Assembly (NCBI GenBank): GCA_040216735.1
Contig: JAVJOO010000002.1
Coordinates: 337,118-401,117, forward strand
DNA length: 64,000 nucleotides
Direction of reading: 5' to 3'
Source: Alphaproteobacteria bacterium
GTDB taxonomy: Bacteria > Pseudomonadota > Alphaproteobacteria > SHVP01
In this document: positions 18,894 through 31,400 of the stretch, piece after piece
Position numbering within the stretch: position 1 is the stretch's first letter
How the letters are laid out: every line of letters starts with the position of its first letter
Program-made: the position numbers and the translations under genes
The notes under the pieces: model-generated
The model's database searches: none
What the model was told of the DNA's origin: nothing
The model's input: the letters and a program-made list of their open reading frames with translations, nothing else

Positions 18894-19601
18894 ATGCGAC
18901 ACGCAAATCCCGTTTACTGCGCCCTCGACACCACCGATGTCGACCGCGCCCGCGCGCTCGCGCGCACCCTCAAGGGAAGCGTTGGCGGCCTCAAGATCGG
19001 CAAGGAGTTCTTTACCGCCCACGGTCCGGACGGCGTCCGCCGGGTCCTCCCGGGCGGTGTACCGCTCTTCCTCGACCTCAAGTTCCACGACATTCCCAAC
19101 ACCGTGGCCGGTGCCGTCCGTGCCGCGTGTGCCCTGAACCCGGTCATGTTGAATGTCCACGCCGCCGGCGGCACCGCCATGATGGAGGCGGCGCGCGATG
19201 CCGCCCAGGAATCGGCGACGCCGCCGTGGGTTCTCGCCGTGACCGTGCTCACGAGCCTTGATGCCCAGGACCTTGCAAGCATCGGCGTAACGGGCTCGCC
19301 CGAAGATCAGGTGGTTCGCCTCGCAACCCTCGCGCAACGCGCCGGGTTGACCGGCGTGGTTTGCGCCGCCGCCGAGATCTCGGCCCTGCGCACCGCCTGC
19401 GGCCCCGACTTTAAGCTCGTGGTCCCCGGCATTCGCCCGGCAGGCAGCGCCACCGGCGATCAGAAGAGAACCATGACACCCGCCGAAGCGCTGGAGCGCG
19501 GCGCGGACGTTCTCGTTATCGGCCGCCCCATCACCGCGGCCGCCGATCCGGCCGCCGCTGCCCAAGCGATCGCGCGCGACCTCGGCGTATCGGTCGCCTA
19601 G
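18894..19601 (+). CDS. pyrF: orotidine 5'-phosphate decarboxylase
   Basis: The last step of UMP synthesis. The start at 18894 gives MRHANPVYCALDTTDVDRA; an earlier in-frame ATG at 18834 is less likely because it would add 20 unconserved residues. The 235-residue barrel has the catalytic LDLKFHDIPNTVAGA, then PGIRPAGSATGDQKRTMTP and the phosphate-binding GADVLVIGRPIT. It leads directly into trpF with one base between stop and start codon. Confidence 0.95.
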   Translation: MRHANPVYCALDTTDVDRARALARTLKGSVGGLKIGKEFFTAHGPDGVRRVLPGGVPLFLDLKFHDIPNTVAGAVRAACALNPVMLNVHAAGGTAMMEAARDAAQESATPPWVLAVTVLTSLDAQDLASIGVTGSPEDQVVRLATLAQRAGLTGVVCAAAEISALRTACGPDFKLVVPGIRPAGSATGDQKRTMTPAEALERGADVLVIGRPITAAADPAAAAQAIARDLGVSVA

Positions 19602-19602
19602 G

Positions 19603-20244
19603 GTGTCGGTCGCCGCAAAGGTCTGCGGGCTTTCCACCCCGGATGCTGTTGACGCGGCGGTCGCCGGCGGCGCGGCTTTTGTCGGCTTCGTCTTTTTTCC
19701 GTCGAGCCCCCGCCACGTGACCCCGGGAAAAGCCGCCGAACTGGCGCAAGCGGTGCCGCGATCGACGCAGAAGGTTGCGGTCGTCGTCGATCCGACCGAC
19801 GACGAGCTCGATACGGTCCTCAGGTCGCTGGACGCCGACCTGGTGCAACTCCATGGACAGGAATCGCCAGAACGGGTCGCCGCCATTCGCGACCGGTTCG
19901 GCTGTGGGATCGTCAAGGCGATCTCGGTCGCGGACGCCCAAGATGTCGTCGCGGCAAAGCGCTACGAAAGCATCGCCGACATGGTGCTGTTCGATGCCAA
20001 GCCACGCGCCATCGACCCGGTGCCGGGCGGCAACGCCCGATCCTTCGACTGGTCGCTCCTGGCCGGTATCGAGATGGAACTACCATGGTTTTTGTCCGGC
20101 GGCCTCACCGCCGATAACCTTGCCGATGCGGTCGGGACGACGGGTGCCCGTCTGGTCGACGTCTCCTCCGGTGTCGAATCGACGCGCGGCACCAAAGATC
20201 CCGCTATGATCGCCGCTTTCTTGATGACCGCGCACAGGCTCTAA
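19603..20244 (+). CDS. trpF: phosphoribosylanthranilate isomerase
   Basis: An Amadori rearrangement enzyme in tryptophan synthesis. The 213-residue TIM-barrel protein starts at GTG ([19 protein letters not shown]) and keeps the catalytic Cys in KVCGLS, the [13 protein letters not shown] segment, [13 protein letters not shown] and the phosphate loop [15 protein letters not shown]. It is followed by trpB after 2 bases. Confidence 0.95.
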   Translation: MSVAAKVCGLSTPDAVDAAVAGGAAFVGFVFFPSSPRHVTPGKAAELAQAVPRSTQKVAVVVDPTDDELDTVLRSLDADLVQLHGQESPERVAAIRDRFGCGIVKAISVADAQDVVAAKRYESIADMVLFDAKPRAIDPVPGGNARSFDWSLLAGIEMELPWFLSGGLTADNLADAVGTTGARLVDVSSGVESTRGTKDPAMIAAFLMTAHRL

Positions 20245-20246
20245 GA

Positions 20247-21461
20247 ATGACCACGGCCAATTCCTACCGCACCGGCCCCGACGAAAGCGGGAACTTCGGC
20301 ATTTTCGGCGGCCGCTACGTCGCCGAGACATTGATGCCGTTGATTCTGTCGGTCGAAGAGGCCTGGAACACGGCGTCGCGCGACCCTGCCTTTCGCGCGG
20401 AACTCGATGAGTACCTGCGCGACTACGTTGGCCGGCCAAGCCCGCTCTACTTCGCCAAACGCCTGACCGAGCATCTCGGCGGCGCCAAGATCTATTTCAA
20501 ACGCGACGAGCTCAACCACACCGGTTCCCACAAGATCAACAACTGCATGGGACAAATTTTGCTCGCGCGGCGCATGGGGAAGACGCGCATCATCGCCGAG
20601 ACCGGTGCCGGGCAGCACGGCGTCGCCACCGCCACCGTTGCGGCTCTCTTCGGGATGCCGTGCATCGTCTACATGGGCGAGACCGACATCGCGCGCCAAC
20701 AACCGAACGTCTTTCGCATGAAACTGCTGGGTGCCGAAGTTCGTTCGGTGACCTCAGGGTCGCGCACGCTGAAGGATGCGATGAACGAGGCGCTCCGCGA
20801 TTGGGTCGCCAACGTCCATGACACCTACTACATCATTGGCACGGTGGCCGGCCCCCATCCCTACCCGGAAATGGTGCGCGAGTTCCAATCGGTAATCGGG
20901 CGCGAAGCGCGCGCCCAAATGCACGAACGCGAGGGCAGACTCCCCGACACGCTGGTCGCCTGCGTCGGCGGGGGCAGCAACGCGATCGGGCTGTTCCATC
21001 CCTTCCTGGACGACAAAGATGTGGCGATTGTCGGCGTCGAGGCCGCCGGCAAAGGCATCGATACCGACGAACATGCGGCCTCGCTTACGCGGGGACGCCC
21101 GGGCGTCCTCCACGGCAATCGCACCTACCTTCTCCAGGACGCAGATGGCCAAATCACCGAGGCTCACTCGATATCGGCGGGCCTCGATTATCCCGGCATC
21201 GGACCCGAGCATGCGTGGCTCAAGGATCAGGGCCGGGTGACCTACGTTTCGGCCACCGATGCCGAAGCGCTCGACGCGTTCCAGCTTTGCTGCAAACTCG
21301 AAGGCATCATCCCGGCCCTGGAACCGAGCCACGCCCTGGCGCACGTGATGCGCGTGGCGCCGACGCTGCCGGCGGACCACATTCTTCTGATGAATATGTG
21401 CGGACGCGGCGACAAAGACGTCTTTACCGTTGCCGCGGCAATCGGCGTGGATCTGGAATGA
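20247..21461 (+). CDS. trpB: tryptophan synthase beta chain
   Basis: The PLP enzyme condenses indole and serine to tryptophan and works as a complex with TrpA. The 404 residues contain the PLP Lys in [16 protein letters not shown], the [12 protein letters not shown] segment, and the Gly-rich phosphate loop [15 protein letters not shown]. Length and motifs match the classical TrpB1 type. It overlaps trpA by ATGA. Confidence 0.97.
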   Translation: MTTANSYRTGPDESGNFGIFGGRYVAETLMPLILSVEEAWNTASRDPAFRAELDEYLRDYVGRPSPLYFAKRLTEHLGGAKIYFKRDELNHTGSHKINNCMGQILLARRMGKTRIIAETGAGQHGVATATVAALFGMPCIVYMGETDIARQQPNVFRMKLLGAEVRSVTSGSRTLKDAMNEALRDWVANVHDTYYIIGTVAGPHPYPEMVREFQSVIGREARAQMHEREGRLPDTLVACVGGGSNAIGLFHPFLDDKDVAIVGVEAAGKGIDTDEHAASLTRGRPGVLHGNRTYLLQDADGQITEAHSISAGLDYPGIGPEHAWLKDQGRVTYVSATDAEALDAFQLCCKLEGIIPALEPSHALAHVMRVAPTLPADHILLMNMCGRGDKDVFTVAAAIGVDLE

Positions 21462-22288
21462 GCGCGCGCCTCGACCGCCGTTTCGCGCAGCTTCGCGCCG
21501 CCAACCGCGCCGCGTTTGTGCCGTTCATCACGGCCGGCGATCCGGACCCGGATACCTGTGCGGCGTTGCTGCGCCAGCTCCCCGCCGCCGGCGCCGACAT
21601 CATCGAGTTGGGCATGCCGTTTTCCGACCCGATGGCGGACGGCCCAGCCGTGCAAGCCGCGAGCCTGCGGGCCCTGCGCGCGGGAACAACCTTGAAAGAC
21701 GTCTTGGCACTTGTTGCCAGCCACCGCCGCGATGACGCCGACACCCCGATCATCCTGATGGGGTACTACAACCCGATCTACAGCTACGGCGTCGCCAAAT
21801 TTCTCGCCGACGCGACGGCCGCGGGCGTCGACGGACTCATCGTCGTCGACTTACCGCCCGAGCACGACGACGAGCTTTGTTTACCCGCCGTCGAAAGCGG
21901 CATCAGCTTCGTGCGGCTCACCTCACCGACGACCGACGATGTGCGCTTGCCCCGCGTTCTGGAGAATGCGTCAGGCTTCGTCTACTACGTGTCCATCACC
22001 GGAATCACTGGAACGAAAAGCGCCGATAGCGCGCAGGTGGCCGAGGCCGTCGCCCGCCTCCGGCGTCACACCGGATTGCCGATCGCGGTCGGTTTCGGCA
22101 TCCGAACCGCCGAACAAGCTGCAGCAATCGCCCGTACCGCCGATGCTGCCGTAGTCGGTTCGGCCATCGTCACGACGATTGAAGAAAGCCTCGACGCCGG
22201 TGGACGCGCGACCCCCGCAACGGTCGATCGCACGCTCGCTCTGGTCCGCGAAATCGCCGCGGGCGTCCACGGCGCGCGCGGCTCGTGA
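21458..22288 (+). CDS. trpA: tryptophan synthase alpha chain
   Basis: It splits indole-3-glycerol phosphate to give indole to TrpB. The start at 21458 ([12 protein letters not shown]) overlaps the trpB stop; a longer in-frame start would lie deep in trpB. The 276-residue barrel keeps the catalytic Glu and Asp in [17 protein letters not shown], and the phosphate loop [12 protein letters not shown]. It is followed by accD after 34 bases, as in many alphaproteobacteria. Confidence 0.96.
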   Translation: MSARLDRRFAQLRAANRAAFVPFITAGDPDPDTCAALLRQLPAAGADIIELGMPFSDPMADGPAVQAASLRALRAGTTLKDVLALVASHRRDDADTPIILMGYYNPIYSYGVAKFLADATAAGVDGLIVVDLPPEHDDELCLPAVESGISFVRLTSPTTDDVRLPRVLENASGFVYYVSITGITGTKSADSAQVAEAVARLRRHTGLPIAVGFGIRTAEQAAAIARTADAAVVGSAIVTTIEESLDAGGRATPATVDRTLALVREIAAGVHGARGS

Positions 22289-22322
22289 CCGTTCGCCTTT
22301 GGAATGGTAGATTGAGCGTCCA

Positions 22323-23231
22323 ATGAACTGGCTCACCAACTTCGTCCGCCCCAAGATGCGCGCTTTTTCCCGCAAGCGCGACGTGCCGGAGAACCTTTGG
22401 TCCAAATGTCCGAGTTGCGGCCAAATGCTGTTCCACCGCGATCTGTTGGAGAACCAGCACGTTTGTCCGTCGTGCAATCATCACCTACGAATCGGCCCGA
22501 CCCAGCGCTTTGAGGCTCTGTTCGACGATGCCCGTTACACGCGGATCGAATTGCCCGATGTCCTGGTCGATCCCCTCAAGTTCCGCGATCAAAAGCGCTA
22601 CACCGACCGGCTGAAGGAAAGCCGCGCCAAAACCGGCGAGGACGAAGCGGTCGTCGTCGCCCATGGCACCGTTGGCGGGCAAAAGGCCGTGATCGCGGTG
22701 CAAAATTTTGCCTTCATGGGCGGATCGATGGGGCTGGCGGCGGGCGAGGCGTTGATCTCGGCCGCCCGTTTGGCGGTGTTGCAGGAGGCGGCGCTCATCG
22801 TCTTTGCCGCCGCGGGCGGCGCCCGAATGCAAGAGGGCATCCTGTCGCTCATGCAAATGCCGCGCACGACGATTGCCGTCGAGTTGGTTCGCGAATCGCG
22901 TCTCCCCTACATCGTCGTCCTGACCGACCCCACGACCGGCGGGGTGACGGCGTCGTATGCCATGCTGGGCGATGTGTCGATCGCCGAGCCCGGCGCGTTG
23001 GTCGGTTTTGCCGGACCGCGTGTGATCGAAGAGACCATTCGCGAACAACTCCCCGATGGCTTCCAGCGCGCGGAATTCTTGCTTGAGCATGGGATGATCG
23101 ACATGGTCGTCCATCGCCACGAATTGCAAAAGAAACTCTCTCAGATTCTCGACTTGCTGATGAACCCGAACCGGCCCGGCGACGCAGGCCAACCGGACAA
23201 GGAAGCCGACGCAGACACAGACGCGTCCTAG
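22323..23231 (+). CDS. accD: acetyl-CoA carboxylase carboxyltransferase subunit beta
   Basis: Part of the carboxyltransferase that makes malonyl-CoA for fatty acid synthesis, together with AccA (elsewhere). The 302-residue protein starts with a four-Cys zinc ribbon ([12 protein letters not shown] ... CPSC, about residues 29-52), followed by the crotonase-like carboxyltransferase domain with [15 protein letters not shown] and the [12 protein letters not shown] segment. The C-terminus is a short charged tail. It sits between trpA and folC in a single run. Confidence 0.96.
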   Translation: MNWLTNFVRPKMRAFSRKRDVPENLWSKCPSCGQMLFHRDLLENQHVCPSCNHHLRIGPTQRFEALFDDARYTRIELPDVLVDPLKFRDQKRYTDRLKESRAKTGEDEAVVVAHGTVGGQKAVIAVQNFAFMGGSMGLAAGEALISAARLAVLQEAALIVFAAAGGARMQEGILSLMQMPRTTIAVELVRESRLPYIVVLTDPTTGGVTASYAMLGDVSIAEPGALVGFAGPRVIEETIREQLPDGFQRAEFLLEHGMIDMVVHRHELQKKLSQILDLLMNPNRPGDAGQPDKEADADTDAS

Positions 23232-23240
23232 ACCGCCGCC

Positions 23241-24533
23241 TTGAAAATCGACGAGTTCCTGCTGCGGTTCACGCAGCTACACCCCAAATCCATCGACCTC
23301 TCCTTGGAGCGTATCGGCCGCCTGCTCCACCGCCTCGGCGATCCCCAGCGCACCTTGCCGCCGGTCGTGCATGTTGCCGGCACCAACGGGAAAGGGTCTG
23401 TCGTTGCCGATCTGCGCGCCATTCTGGAATGCGCGGGCCGCCGGGTTCATTGCTACACTTCACCGCATCTCTTGCGTTTCAACGAACGGATCAGACTGAC
23501 AACCGGCCTGATCGAGGATCGCGAACTTGAAGCCCTATTCGACGAATGCGACAGCGCGAACGGTGCCGATCCGATTACCTTCTTCGAAATCACGACCGTC
23601 GCCGCGTTTCTCGCCTTTTCGCGCCACCCCGCGGACTACGTCCTGCTCGAAGTCGGCCTGGGCGGACGGCTCGACACGACTAATGTTTGCGAGACGACCG
23701 CGCTATCGGTGATCACACCGATCTCCTACGACCACCAACGCTTCCTCGGCGACACCCTCGACGCGATTGCCCGCGAGAAGGCCGGGATCATGCGCCAAGG
23801 CATCCCGGCGATCGTCGGGCCGCAACCGCTGGAGGCCCAGACCGCAATCGCCGCGGTCGCGCAAAGTGTCGGCGCGCCGCTCTATGTGCACGGACGCGAC
23901 TGGTCCTACGCCGACGGCCCGCCGCTGCGGGTGCGACTGGGCGACGTCGACTACGCCATGGGATCGCTCGCCCTCGCCGGTGCGCACCAACACGTCAATG
24001 CCGGCCTTGCGGCGGCGGCGGCTCTCCTGCTGGGCGATCCGGCGATCGACCGGGCAGCCCTGGCGGGCGGCCTTGCCGCGGCCGTGTGGCCGGCCCGGCT
24101 TCAGCATCTCGACGCGGGGGCGTTGCGCAATCTGCTGCCCGACGATGCCGACCTCTATCTGGACGGCGGCCACAACGAAGGGGCCGCGACGGTGCTGGCT
24201 GATTGGATCGCCGCAAACGCACCCGACGGCCGCGCGACCTATGCCGTGATCGGCATGATGAAAACAAAGGATGCCGCACGTTTCTTCACGAACTTGCGCG
24301 GCACCCCGGCGCAGATTCTGTGCGTCCCGATCCCCGGTGAGGAAAACGCCTTCGCGCCGGCGGAGATCGCAAACTTGGCCAGTGCTGCGGGCCTATCCGC
24401 TCGACCCTGCGAGAGCGTTGCCGCGGCACTGTCCGTTGTCGCCCGCACCGACTCCCGACCGCGCGTTCTTATTTGCGGTTCGCTCTATCTCGCGGGCACC
24501 GTCTTGCGCGAGAACGGCAACACTATCGTCTAA
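23241..24533 (+). CDS. folC: bifunctional folylpolyglutamate / dihydrofolate synthase
   Basis: It adds glutamate to folates and/or makes dihydrofolate from dihydropteroate. The 430-residue Mur-ligase-family protein starts at a TTG (MKIDEFLLRFTQLHP), the only suitable start between the accD stop and the conserved N-terminus. It has the P-loop HVAGTNGKGSVVADL, the TSPHLLRFNERIRL segment, and the GLGGRLDTTNV motif. A strong inverted repeat follows the stop, so it ends the pyrF-trp-accD-folC run. Confidence 0.93.
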   Translation: MKIDEFLLRFTQLHPKSIDLSLERIGRLLHRLGDPQRTLPPVVHVAGTNGKGSVVADLRAILECAGRRVHCYTSPHLLRFNERIRLTTGLIEDRELEALFDECDSANGADPITFFEITTVAAFLAFSRHPADYVLLEVGLGGRLDTTNVCETTALSVITPISYDHQRFLGDTLDAIAREKAGIMRQGIPAIVGPQPLEAQTAIAAVAQSVGAPLYVHGRDWSYADGPPLRVRLGDVDYAMGSLALAGAHQHVNAGLAAAAALLLGDPAIDRAALAGGLAAAVWPARLQHLDAGALRNLLPDDADLYLDGGHNEGAATVLADWIAANAPDGRATYAVIGMMKTKDAARFFTNLRGTPAQILCVPIPGEENAFAPAEIANLASAAGLSARPCESVAAALSVVARTDSRPRVLICGSLYLAGTVLRENGNTIV

Positions 24534-24538
24534 TGAAA

Positions 24539-24562
24539 AAGGGCGGCGCATGCGCCGCCCTT
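24539..24562. terminator. bidirectional terminator between folC and trxA
   Basis: A perfect GC-rich palindrome (24541-24560, arms GGGCGGCGCA/TGCGCCGCCC) is flanked by AAAAA on the left and TT on the right. It lies in the 48-base gap between the convergent folC and trxA genes and can serve both. Confidence 0.8.
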
Positions 24563-24581
24563 CCGTGCACTTTCGTCCGGT

Positions 24582-24902
24582 TTAGATTTCGGACTGAATC
24601 CATTCCATGAGTTTGTTCTTGGGCAACGCACCGACTTTGGTCGATGCCACCTTGCCGTCCTTGAACAACATCAAGGTCGGAATGCCGCGAATACCGTATT
24701 TCCCCGGCACCTGCGGGTTTTCGTCGATGTTGAGTTTGGCGACCGTCACTTTGCCCGCCATTTCATTGGAGATTTCCTCCAGCGCCGGACCGATTTGTTT
24801 GCATGGACCGCACCATTCGGCCCAGTAGTCGACGACCACCGGCCCGCTCGCGCCGAGTACGTCGGTTTCAAACGATGAATCGGTAACCTTGGTCGTCGGC
24901 AT
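24582..24902 (-). CDS. trxA: thioredoxin 1
   Basis: A general cytoplasmic protein-disulfide reductase. The 106-residue protein carries the active site WCGPCKQI, the cis-Pro in RGIPTLMLF and the usual length. The start at 24902 ([11 protein letters not shown]) is chosen; an earlier in-frame start at 24953 would add 17 unconserved residues. It lies just downstream of addA on the same strand, the common alphaproteobacterial order addB-addA-trxA. Confidence 0.96.
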   Translation of the reverse strand: MPTTKVTDSSFETDVLGASGPVVVDYWAEWCGPCKQIGPALEEISNEMAGKVTVAKLNIDENPQVPGKYGIRGIPTLMLFKDGKVASTKVGALPKNKLMEWIQSEI

Positions 24903-24978
24903 AGTGAAAATCCTTCGAAGGAGTGCGGAAAGTGCCCCTAGGGCTTGGATCAAACTGTAGGTTCGCCCCCCAGGACGG

Positions 24979-27900
24979 TCAAGGCACGACCGCCGTGAGG
25001 TAGGCTTCGGGGATCGTCATCAGGCGCGCCGAATCGGTCCACAGGAGCGCGCTGCGAATGGCATGGTTCGGGTAAATGCGGGAGAGCACCGCACGGTAAA
25101 GCGCCATCTGCCGGATATAGCCCGCCGGGACCTCCTCGAGCGCGGTTGGCGGTGCGCGATTGGTTTTAAAATCGACAATCAAGACCTCGTCATCGGTGAT
25201 CGCGAGGCGGTCTACTTGCCCCGAGACGACGTTCTCACCGATCATCCCGGCGACTGGCGCTTCGGCGATGGACCCCGGCGCGAAGACCTCGGCGAAGTCC
25301 GGGTGCGCGAGAACAGCCAACGTCTCGGCAACGATCGCCTCTTGGACCTGCGGCTCGAACGGCGTGCCCGATTGCGCGACAAAGCGTGCGGCAACCGCCG
25401 CGCGTTCGGTCGCCGCGACCTCGGGCAGAAACTGCAAGAGCCGGTGCACGACATTGCCCCTCCGAAACCGGACCGGATCGTCGTCGATCGGCGATCGGAC
25501 GGTTTGCTCGTCGCCGCTGGGGCGCGACGGCGACAGGGGCCGCGGTGGAAACGGTTCGCGCGACGGCGCTTGGTCGACCCACGCCGGCAGCGGTTGTCGT
25601 GCGAACGGCAGGTCCTGTTGCGTGGGCGTCGCCGCAACCGGCGCGACCTGAATACCCACGCACCGCCGGACCGTTTGGGGCCCGGCATCTTCACCGAAAT
25701 CGACCTCGACGTCGGCACCCAATTCGTCTGCGGCCTCGGCCATCAAGTCATACCAGCATCCCTTGGCCCGCCGGTTGCGCGTTTCCCAACCGCACACATA
25801 AAGGCGGTCTTCGGCCCGGGTCATGGCGACGTAAAGAAGGCGCCGGTATTCGCGGTCGCGGGCCTCGCGCGTGCGCTCGCGCGCGTCGCGCGACAATGCG
25901 TCGTCGGCCTCTTTGCGCGCGGGCCACAGTAAAAGCGCCTCGTCGGTATCGTCGGTCCAAAAGAAGGGGCTTTCCTCCAGCGGCAAAGTACAGGTGTCGG
26001 GCAAGATGACGACCGGTGCCTGCAATCCCTTCGCGCCGTGCACGGTCATGACCCGGACCTGGTTACGCGCCTGCTCGAGATCGCGTTTGACCTCCGCCTC
26101 GTCGACCTCGATCCAACGCAAGAATCCCTCCAGCGAGGGCGCGTGATCGCGCTCGAACGCCAGCGCGCGGGACATGAACTCGTCCATCGGGTCTTCGGCT
26201 TCGCGGCCCAGACGGCCCAAAAGTTTCGCGCGGCCACCGCCGCCCAGAACCGCCGCGTAGAAATCGTAGGGCGTAACAAAATCGGCGAGGTTCATGACCC
26301 CGACGAGGAATTCGTAGGCAGACAGAAAATTTGGGTTTTCGGCGTGCCGTTCTTGCAATGTCGTCCATAGGCGCGCTTCCCCGCGCGCAGCCGCCAAATC
26401 GAATAGCTGTGCGTCGTCGAACCCGCAAAACGGCCCCTTCAGGACGGCGGCCAAGGTCAGGTCGTCCTCCGGCAACAGGACAAACCGACCCAGCGCGATC
26501 AAATCCTCAACAACGAGTTGTTTTGTCAGGATCATTCTGTCGGCACCCGCCACCGGCACGCCCTCTTTCTTGAGCGCTAGCACCATTTCTTCGAAAAACA
26601 GGCCGCGGCGCCGGACCAAAATCATGATGTCCTCCGGCCGCACCGGCCGGTTGCGCGCGACCAGGATTTCGTCGCGGTCGATCCACGCCTTGATCGTCCG
26701 CGCAATCCGTGTGGCCAGCCGCGCCTCCGCGCTGCTCGCCAGGACCTGCCCGACCGGTGCATCCCATGCGACCTTTTCCGGCTCGGTCGCCGTGATCGTC
26801 GGCCACACTTCGACCAAACCCCCAAACCCCTGGCGAAAGGCCGTATGCGGTTGCCACGTATCCTCGAACGTCACGCCCGCGCGGGCCGCCGGGTCGCGGA
26901 AAACCCGATCGACGAACTCAAGCACTTTCGGTACCGAGCGGTAGGACGTCAGCAGCGGCACTTCCTGCCACCCCGCCTGGGCACCGGCGGCGCGATCGCG
27001 AAACAGGTGCCGCATTTCCTCGAACGCCTTGGGGTCCGCGCCCTGGAAGCTGTAGATCGACTGCTTCTCGTCGCCGACAACGAACACCGTCCGCAGCGCG
27101 TCGCGGGCGCCCGCGCCGGCAAAGAACTCTTCGGCCAGCGCGAAAACGACCTCCCATTGCTCGGGGCTCGTATCCTGGGCTTCGTCAACCAAGATGTGGT
27201 CGATCCCGCCGTCCAGTTTGAACAGGATCCACGGCGTGATGGCGCTTTGGGTCAGAAGCGCCCGCGCCCGCAGGATCAAGTCGTCGTAATCGAGCGCGTT
27301 GCGGGCGCGCTTGGCCTCTTGGTAGCGGGTGAGAATGGCATCGCCCAGTTCCAGGAGCGCCGCCGTGCCGAACGCCACATTGACGGCGCGGCGCCGCTCG
27401 GAAACCGCGACGATGCGCTCGGCCTCGCGGATGAGAATGTCCTCTGCGTCCGGCATCCGTTCGCGCGACGCTTTGGTCAGAAGTCGTTCAAAAATGGTGC
27501 CGTCCTTCTTCTTCAGGAAGGCGGCGACGTACTCGCTGAAGGCAGCTGCCCGCGCGCCTGCATCTTGGCTCAACCATGACGCCAGAGTCTCGCCGCGCCG
27601 CACATCGGTCTTGGAACCGCGGAGCAGGAGCTTCGCTACCGCCCGCAAACCGGGTTCGTTGAAACCGCCGGTACACGCCGCGGCGACGACCGTCTCATCG
27701 CTTTCGTCCGGTGCGACATGCAGGGCCGCGAAGGTCGCATCGATCAGTTTTGCAATCCCGCCCCGGCCAGCGATCAATCGGTCGATGCGGCCGCGTTCGC
27801 CCACCATCCGGTTGACGACCTCCAGAAAACGCGATTCGCCGACCCGGCCGTTGACGGTCGACAACGCTCGGCTCAGGCTTTCGTCTTCGCTCGCATCGAG

Positions 27901-28407
27901 CAGAACACCATCGCGGGCGCTGGCCAACAGGTCGAGCGCGCGGCGATCGTCGTACACCTCGAAGTTCGGCGGCTGGCCCGCTTCCAACGGAAAGCGCGCA
28001 AGCAGCGATTCGCAAAACCCATGGATCGTCTGGATACGCAAACCGCCGGGCGTCTCCAGGACGCGCGCAAACAACCGCCGGGCGAAGACCAGCATCGCGG
28101 CATCGACCGCGCCGCCGGTGGTTTGGCGCAACGTGGCGGTCAACTCAGTGTCGCTCTGAACGACCCAGCGACTTAGTTCCCGAAACAGGCGGTCCGACAT
28201 TTCGGCCGCCGCCGCTTTGGTGAACGTCAGGCACAACAACCGGTGGGGCTCGACCCCGTCGAGGAGGAGGCGCAGCAACCGGTCGACCAACACACTTGTT
28301 TTGCCCGACCCCGCCGATGCCGCCACCCAAACGTTCTGGCTCGGATCGCCGCCGACATATTGCGCGTCGCTCTTGACGCGGGCGCCGCTCACCGCCGGGG
28401 CACTCAT
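24979..28407 (-). CDS. addA: double-strand break repair helicase-nuclease AddA
   Basis: The motor and nuclease subunit of AddAB, the alphaproteobacterial counterpart of RecBCD, which resects double-strand breaks for RecA and degrades foreign linear DNA. The 1142-residue protein has a UvrD-like helicase with Walker [18 protein letters not shown] near the N-terminus, [16 protein letters not shown] (motif II), [16 protein letters not shown] (motif III) and [15 protein letters not shown] (motif V). A C-terminal PD-(D/E)xK nuclease domain has [14 protein letters not shown]. The ATG at 28407 overlaps the addB stop; a longer frame to 28500 would overlap addB. Confidence 0.95.
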   Translation of the reverse strand: MSAPAVSGARVKSDAQYVGGDPSQNVWVAASAGSGKTSVLVDRLLRLLLDGVEPHRLLCLTFTKAAAAEMSDRLFRELSRWVVQSDTELTATLRQTTGGAVDAAMLVFARRLFARVLETPGGLRIQTIHGFCESLLARFPLEAGQPPNFEVYDDRRALDLLASARDGVLLDASEDESLSRALSTVNGRVGESRFLEVVNRMVGERGRIDRLIAGRGGIAKLIDATFAALHVAPDESDETVVAAACTGGFNEPGLRAVAKLLLRGSKTDVRRGETLASWLSQDAGARAAAFSEYVAAFLKKKDGTIFERLLTKASRERMPDAEDILIREAERIVAVSERRRAVNVAFGTAALLELGDAILTRYQEAKRARNALDYDDLILRARALLTQSAITPWILFKLDGGIDHILVDEAQDTSPEQWEVVFALAEEFFAGAGARDALRTVFVVGDEKQSIYSFQGADPKAFEEMRHLFRDRAAGAQAGWQEVPLLTSYRSVPKVLEFVDRVFRDPAARAGVTFEDTWQPHTAFRQGFGGLVEVWPTITATEPEKVAWDAPVGQVLASSAEARLATRIARTIKAWIDRDEILVARNRPVRPEDIMILVRRRGLFFEEMVLALKKEGVPVAGADRMILTKQLVVEDLIALGRFVLLPEDDLTLAAVLKGPFCGFDDAQLFDLAAARGEARLWTTLQERHAENPNFLSAYEFLVGVMNLADFVTPYDFYAAVLGGGGRAKLLGRLGREAEDPMDEFMSRALAFERDHAPSLEGFLRWIEVDEAEVKRDLEQARNQVRVMTVHGAKGLQAPVVILPDTCTLPLEESPFFWTDDTDEALLLWPARKEADDALSRDARERTREARDREYRRLLYVAMTRAEDRLYVCGWETRNRRAKGCWYDLMAEAADELGADVEVDFGEDAGPQTVRRCVGIQVAPVAATPTQQDLPFARQPLPAWVDQAPSREPFPPRPLSPSRPSGDEQTVRSPIDDDPVRFRRGNVVHRLLQFLPEVAATERAAVAARFVAQSGTPFEPQVQEAIVAETLAVLAHPDFAEVFAPGSIAEAPVAGMIGENVVSGQVDRLAITDDEVLIVDFKTNRAPPTALEEVPAGYIRQMALYRAVLSRIYPNHAIRSALLWTDSARLMTIPEAYLTAVVP

Positions 28408-31400
28408 CCTTCGGTCTCGCCTTCGGCGGCCCATTCCTTGAACCGCGCGAGATGCTCGTAATCGTCGAACCGCGGCGCGGCGAAGGGCCTGGGCCGGCAC
28501 AGGTACGGCGTCTCGGCGTTATCGAAGGCGGCGACGATCGCTTCGATGCCGTCGCGCGCGGCGGCAACCAAGGCCGCGATGCCACCGTCTTCGGCATCGA
28601 CGCGCACCGGTTGCAGTTTGCCGGCGGCGGCACCCCCCAACTTCCAATAGGCCAGTTCGCTCACCGGCGCCGGCGCGACCCCCTCGAAACCGCCCGCCTC
28701 GGCGATCACGGCCTCAACCGGTAACTGGGGACTAAGCCCCAACTTGACGTCCTCCTGGCGGGGGACCGCGCCGGTCTTGTAGTCGATGACCGAAAGCGAT
28801 CCATCGGGGAGACGATCGACCCGGTCGGCTTTGGCGGTCAGGGTGAACGGCCCATGGGGCGCGGCAAAGGTCCAACGGCCGCGCGCTTCGCTCAGGACCG
28901 TTTTGGTCGTTTGTCGCCGCTCGCGTTCGATCCCCAAGAACCAATCGGCGATCTGTTCAAACCACGGCCACCAGAACGCCGCGACGATCGGCTCGTCCAG
29001 CGTATCGCCGAAGGCCTTCTTACCAAAGTCGTGCAACGCCTCAAGCGCATTGCCCGGCAAGTCGTCGGGATACGCCGTGACAAAATCGTCGAGCGCTTGG
29101 TGGATGAACGACCCACGATCCGCCGCGCCCGGCGACGTGTCGATCGGGTCGAGAGCCCGTAGACCCAGAACCTTCTTGGCGTAAACGCCGTAAGGATTGC
29201 GCACCAGCAACTCGACGTCCGTGGCCGATAGTTCGCGCGGCCGCGCCGCCACCGGCGGGGCGAACGACGGCGGTGCGACTGGATGAGCGACACCGTCCCA
29301 ATCCAAACGCTGCATCCAGCCGACATACCGCGCGGCGCGCACGGCTTCGGCTTCCTGGGGCGGACCCACGAGTGTTTCAAGTCGCAACAACCAGCGCGAT
29401 GCAACCGTCGGCGTCCCCTCGACCTTGAGCGCACGGGTCAAGACGACCTCCGGCGCGCAGGCATTTTGCACGAAGTCATGGGCCGACAACCCGATCCGCC
29501 GTTCCGGCAACGGCAGGCCGAAGCGCTGACGCATGGGCCGGCTGAGCCACGGATCGGCATCGGTTTCGGGCGGCCACTTGCCCTCGTTCAGGCCGCCGAG
29601 GATCAATAGATCGGCCTGTTGCAGCCGCGCCTCCAGCGGACCCCAAATGGACAGGCGCGGGTGGCCGCCAAATCGGGGTCGAACGACGCGGTCGGCCATC
29701 AGCGCTTCGACCAGCGCGGGATAGTCGCCACCCCATATCTTTGGAAGACCGGCGGCTCCTTCGGTGATTTCGCGAAAGAGATCGGAAAGCGCCTCGCCCG
29801 CGTCGCCTTGCCACAGGCGATCGCGACCGGACTCGGCGTCGCTCTTGGCGAGGGTTTCGGCAAATTCGACGTGGGCATGGACCAGCTCGCCAAGGGGGAC
29901 ATTCGGCCGCCGCAGAATTGCAGCAAACGGCTTGGCCGCGCGCTCCAAGCGCCGCAACCACTGGCGCAACGCCTCGGGCGCGCCGCGCCGCGCCAAAGCC
30001 ATCTGGAGATCCTTGAACCCACGACCGGGCCGGGGCCCGTGCAGAACCGCAAGCTCCAACTGCCGAACCATGGCCCGAAACCGCCCCGGCGCCTCTCCCC
30101 CGGCGGCTAACGGATGCTTGAGTGCCGCGAGCAACGGCACCGGCGCAAGGTCGTCCGCAATCATACGAACCACGAGTCGTACGAAAGCCCCCGGTGCCGT
30201 TTGACTGAGCGGCGCCCCGCCTGAGTCATCGACCTCCAGCCGCCAGCGCTGAAGTTCCGCCGCCACCCGGCGCGCTAGCGCGCGGTCGGACGTCACCAGC
30301 GCGGCGGTCTTACCGGGCACCTCGAGGGTTTCGCGCAACAACAGCGCGATCACGCCGGCCTCCTCGCGCGGGCCCGGACACTCGATCCGCGTGATCCCGC
30401 CCATCGCCTCTTCAGGAAGACCGCGCATGCGGTGCCATTGGTCGGTCGACCCCGCCGGACGCATCACCTCCGAAAACAACTGGAAGCGCGCATGATCCTC
30501 CGCCCCGCGGTCCCAGTGCGCGACATCGGCGCGGTCGACCCCGAGACGTTCGAGAAGCTGTTTCATCCCGAATTGCGGATGCGTCTGTTCGATCATCTGC
30601 CAGGCGGCATCGTCCAAGCGTTGATCCAAGCCCGGCAGGATCAGCGCGCCGTTTGGCATCGCAGCGATGGCCCCTAAAAGATTTGCAGTGGCTGGCACGC
30701 TCCCGGTCGATCCCGCCGCCACCACTGGATTATTCGGCGGCGCGCGCCGCCAGTGATCGGCCAAGGCGGCAAGCAGCAGGTTGCGATGGGTCGCGGGGTC
30801 GACGAACCCCTGGGTGGCGATAACGTTGGGCCATTCGTGGGTAACGATCTGCAGGAACTCGAGCGTTTTCTGCCAATGGTGGGCCAGCCCATCCGGCACC
30901 AAGGATTTCAGGCCCTCGAACGACAGTCCTTCGGTTTGAACTTGATCGATCAGGCGGGCCAGCTCGCGCGCAAGACCGGCGGCATGGCCGGGTTCGCGTG
31001 GCGCGGCATCGTAGCGATGGCTCCAGCGAATGATGATCGACGTGAGCAACAACTGGCGCAGCACCGCCGGGATCGCCGGCGGTATTTGCGCAATACCACC
31101 ACCTTCTTTCCCCAACGCGTCGGCAATCAGCGAATCGAGCGCCAGTTCTTCGACATCGATGTCGCCGATGGGCCGAATGTGCGGCAATAGCATGGGACGA
31201 CCGCCGCTTTGTCGCAGAAAGGCTTCCTGCAGCGCCCGCACCGACCGGCGGGTCGGTAACAGAACACGGACGCGGCTCAATCCGGGCGTGTCGCCATAAC
31301 GCGCGATCAGCCCGGCCGCGAGCGAATCCACGAACGACGTCCCCGACTGAATGGTGAAGACAGTCGTCGCATGGCGGCGCACATCCGCTGCGCCACCAAA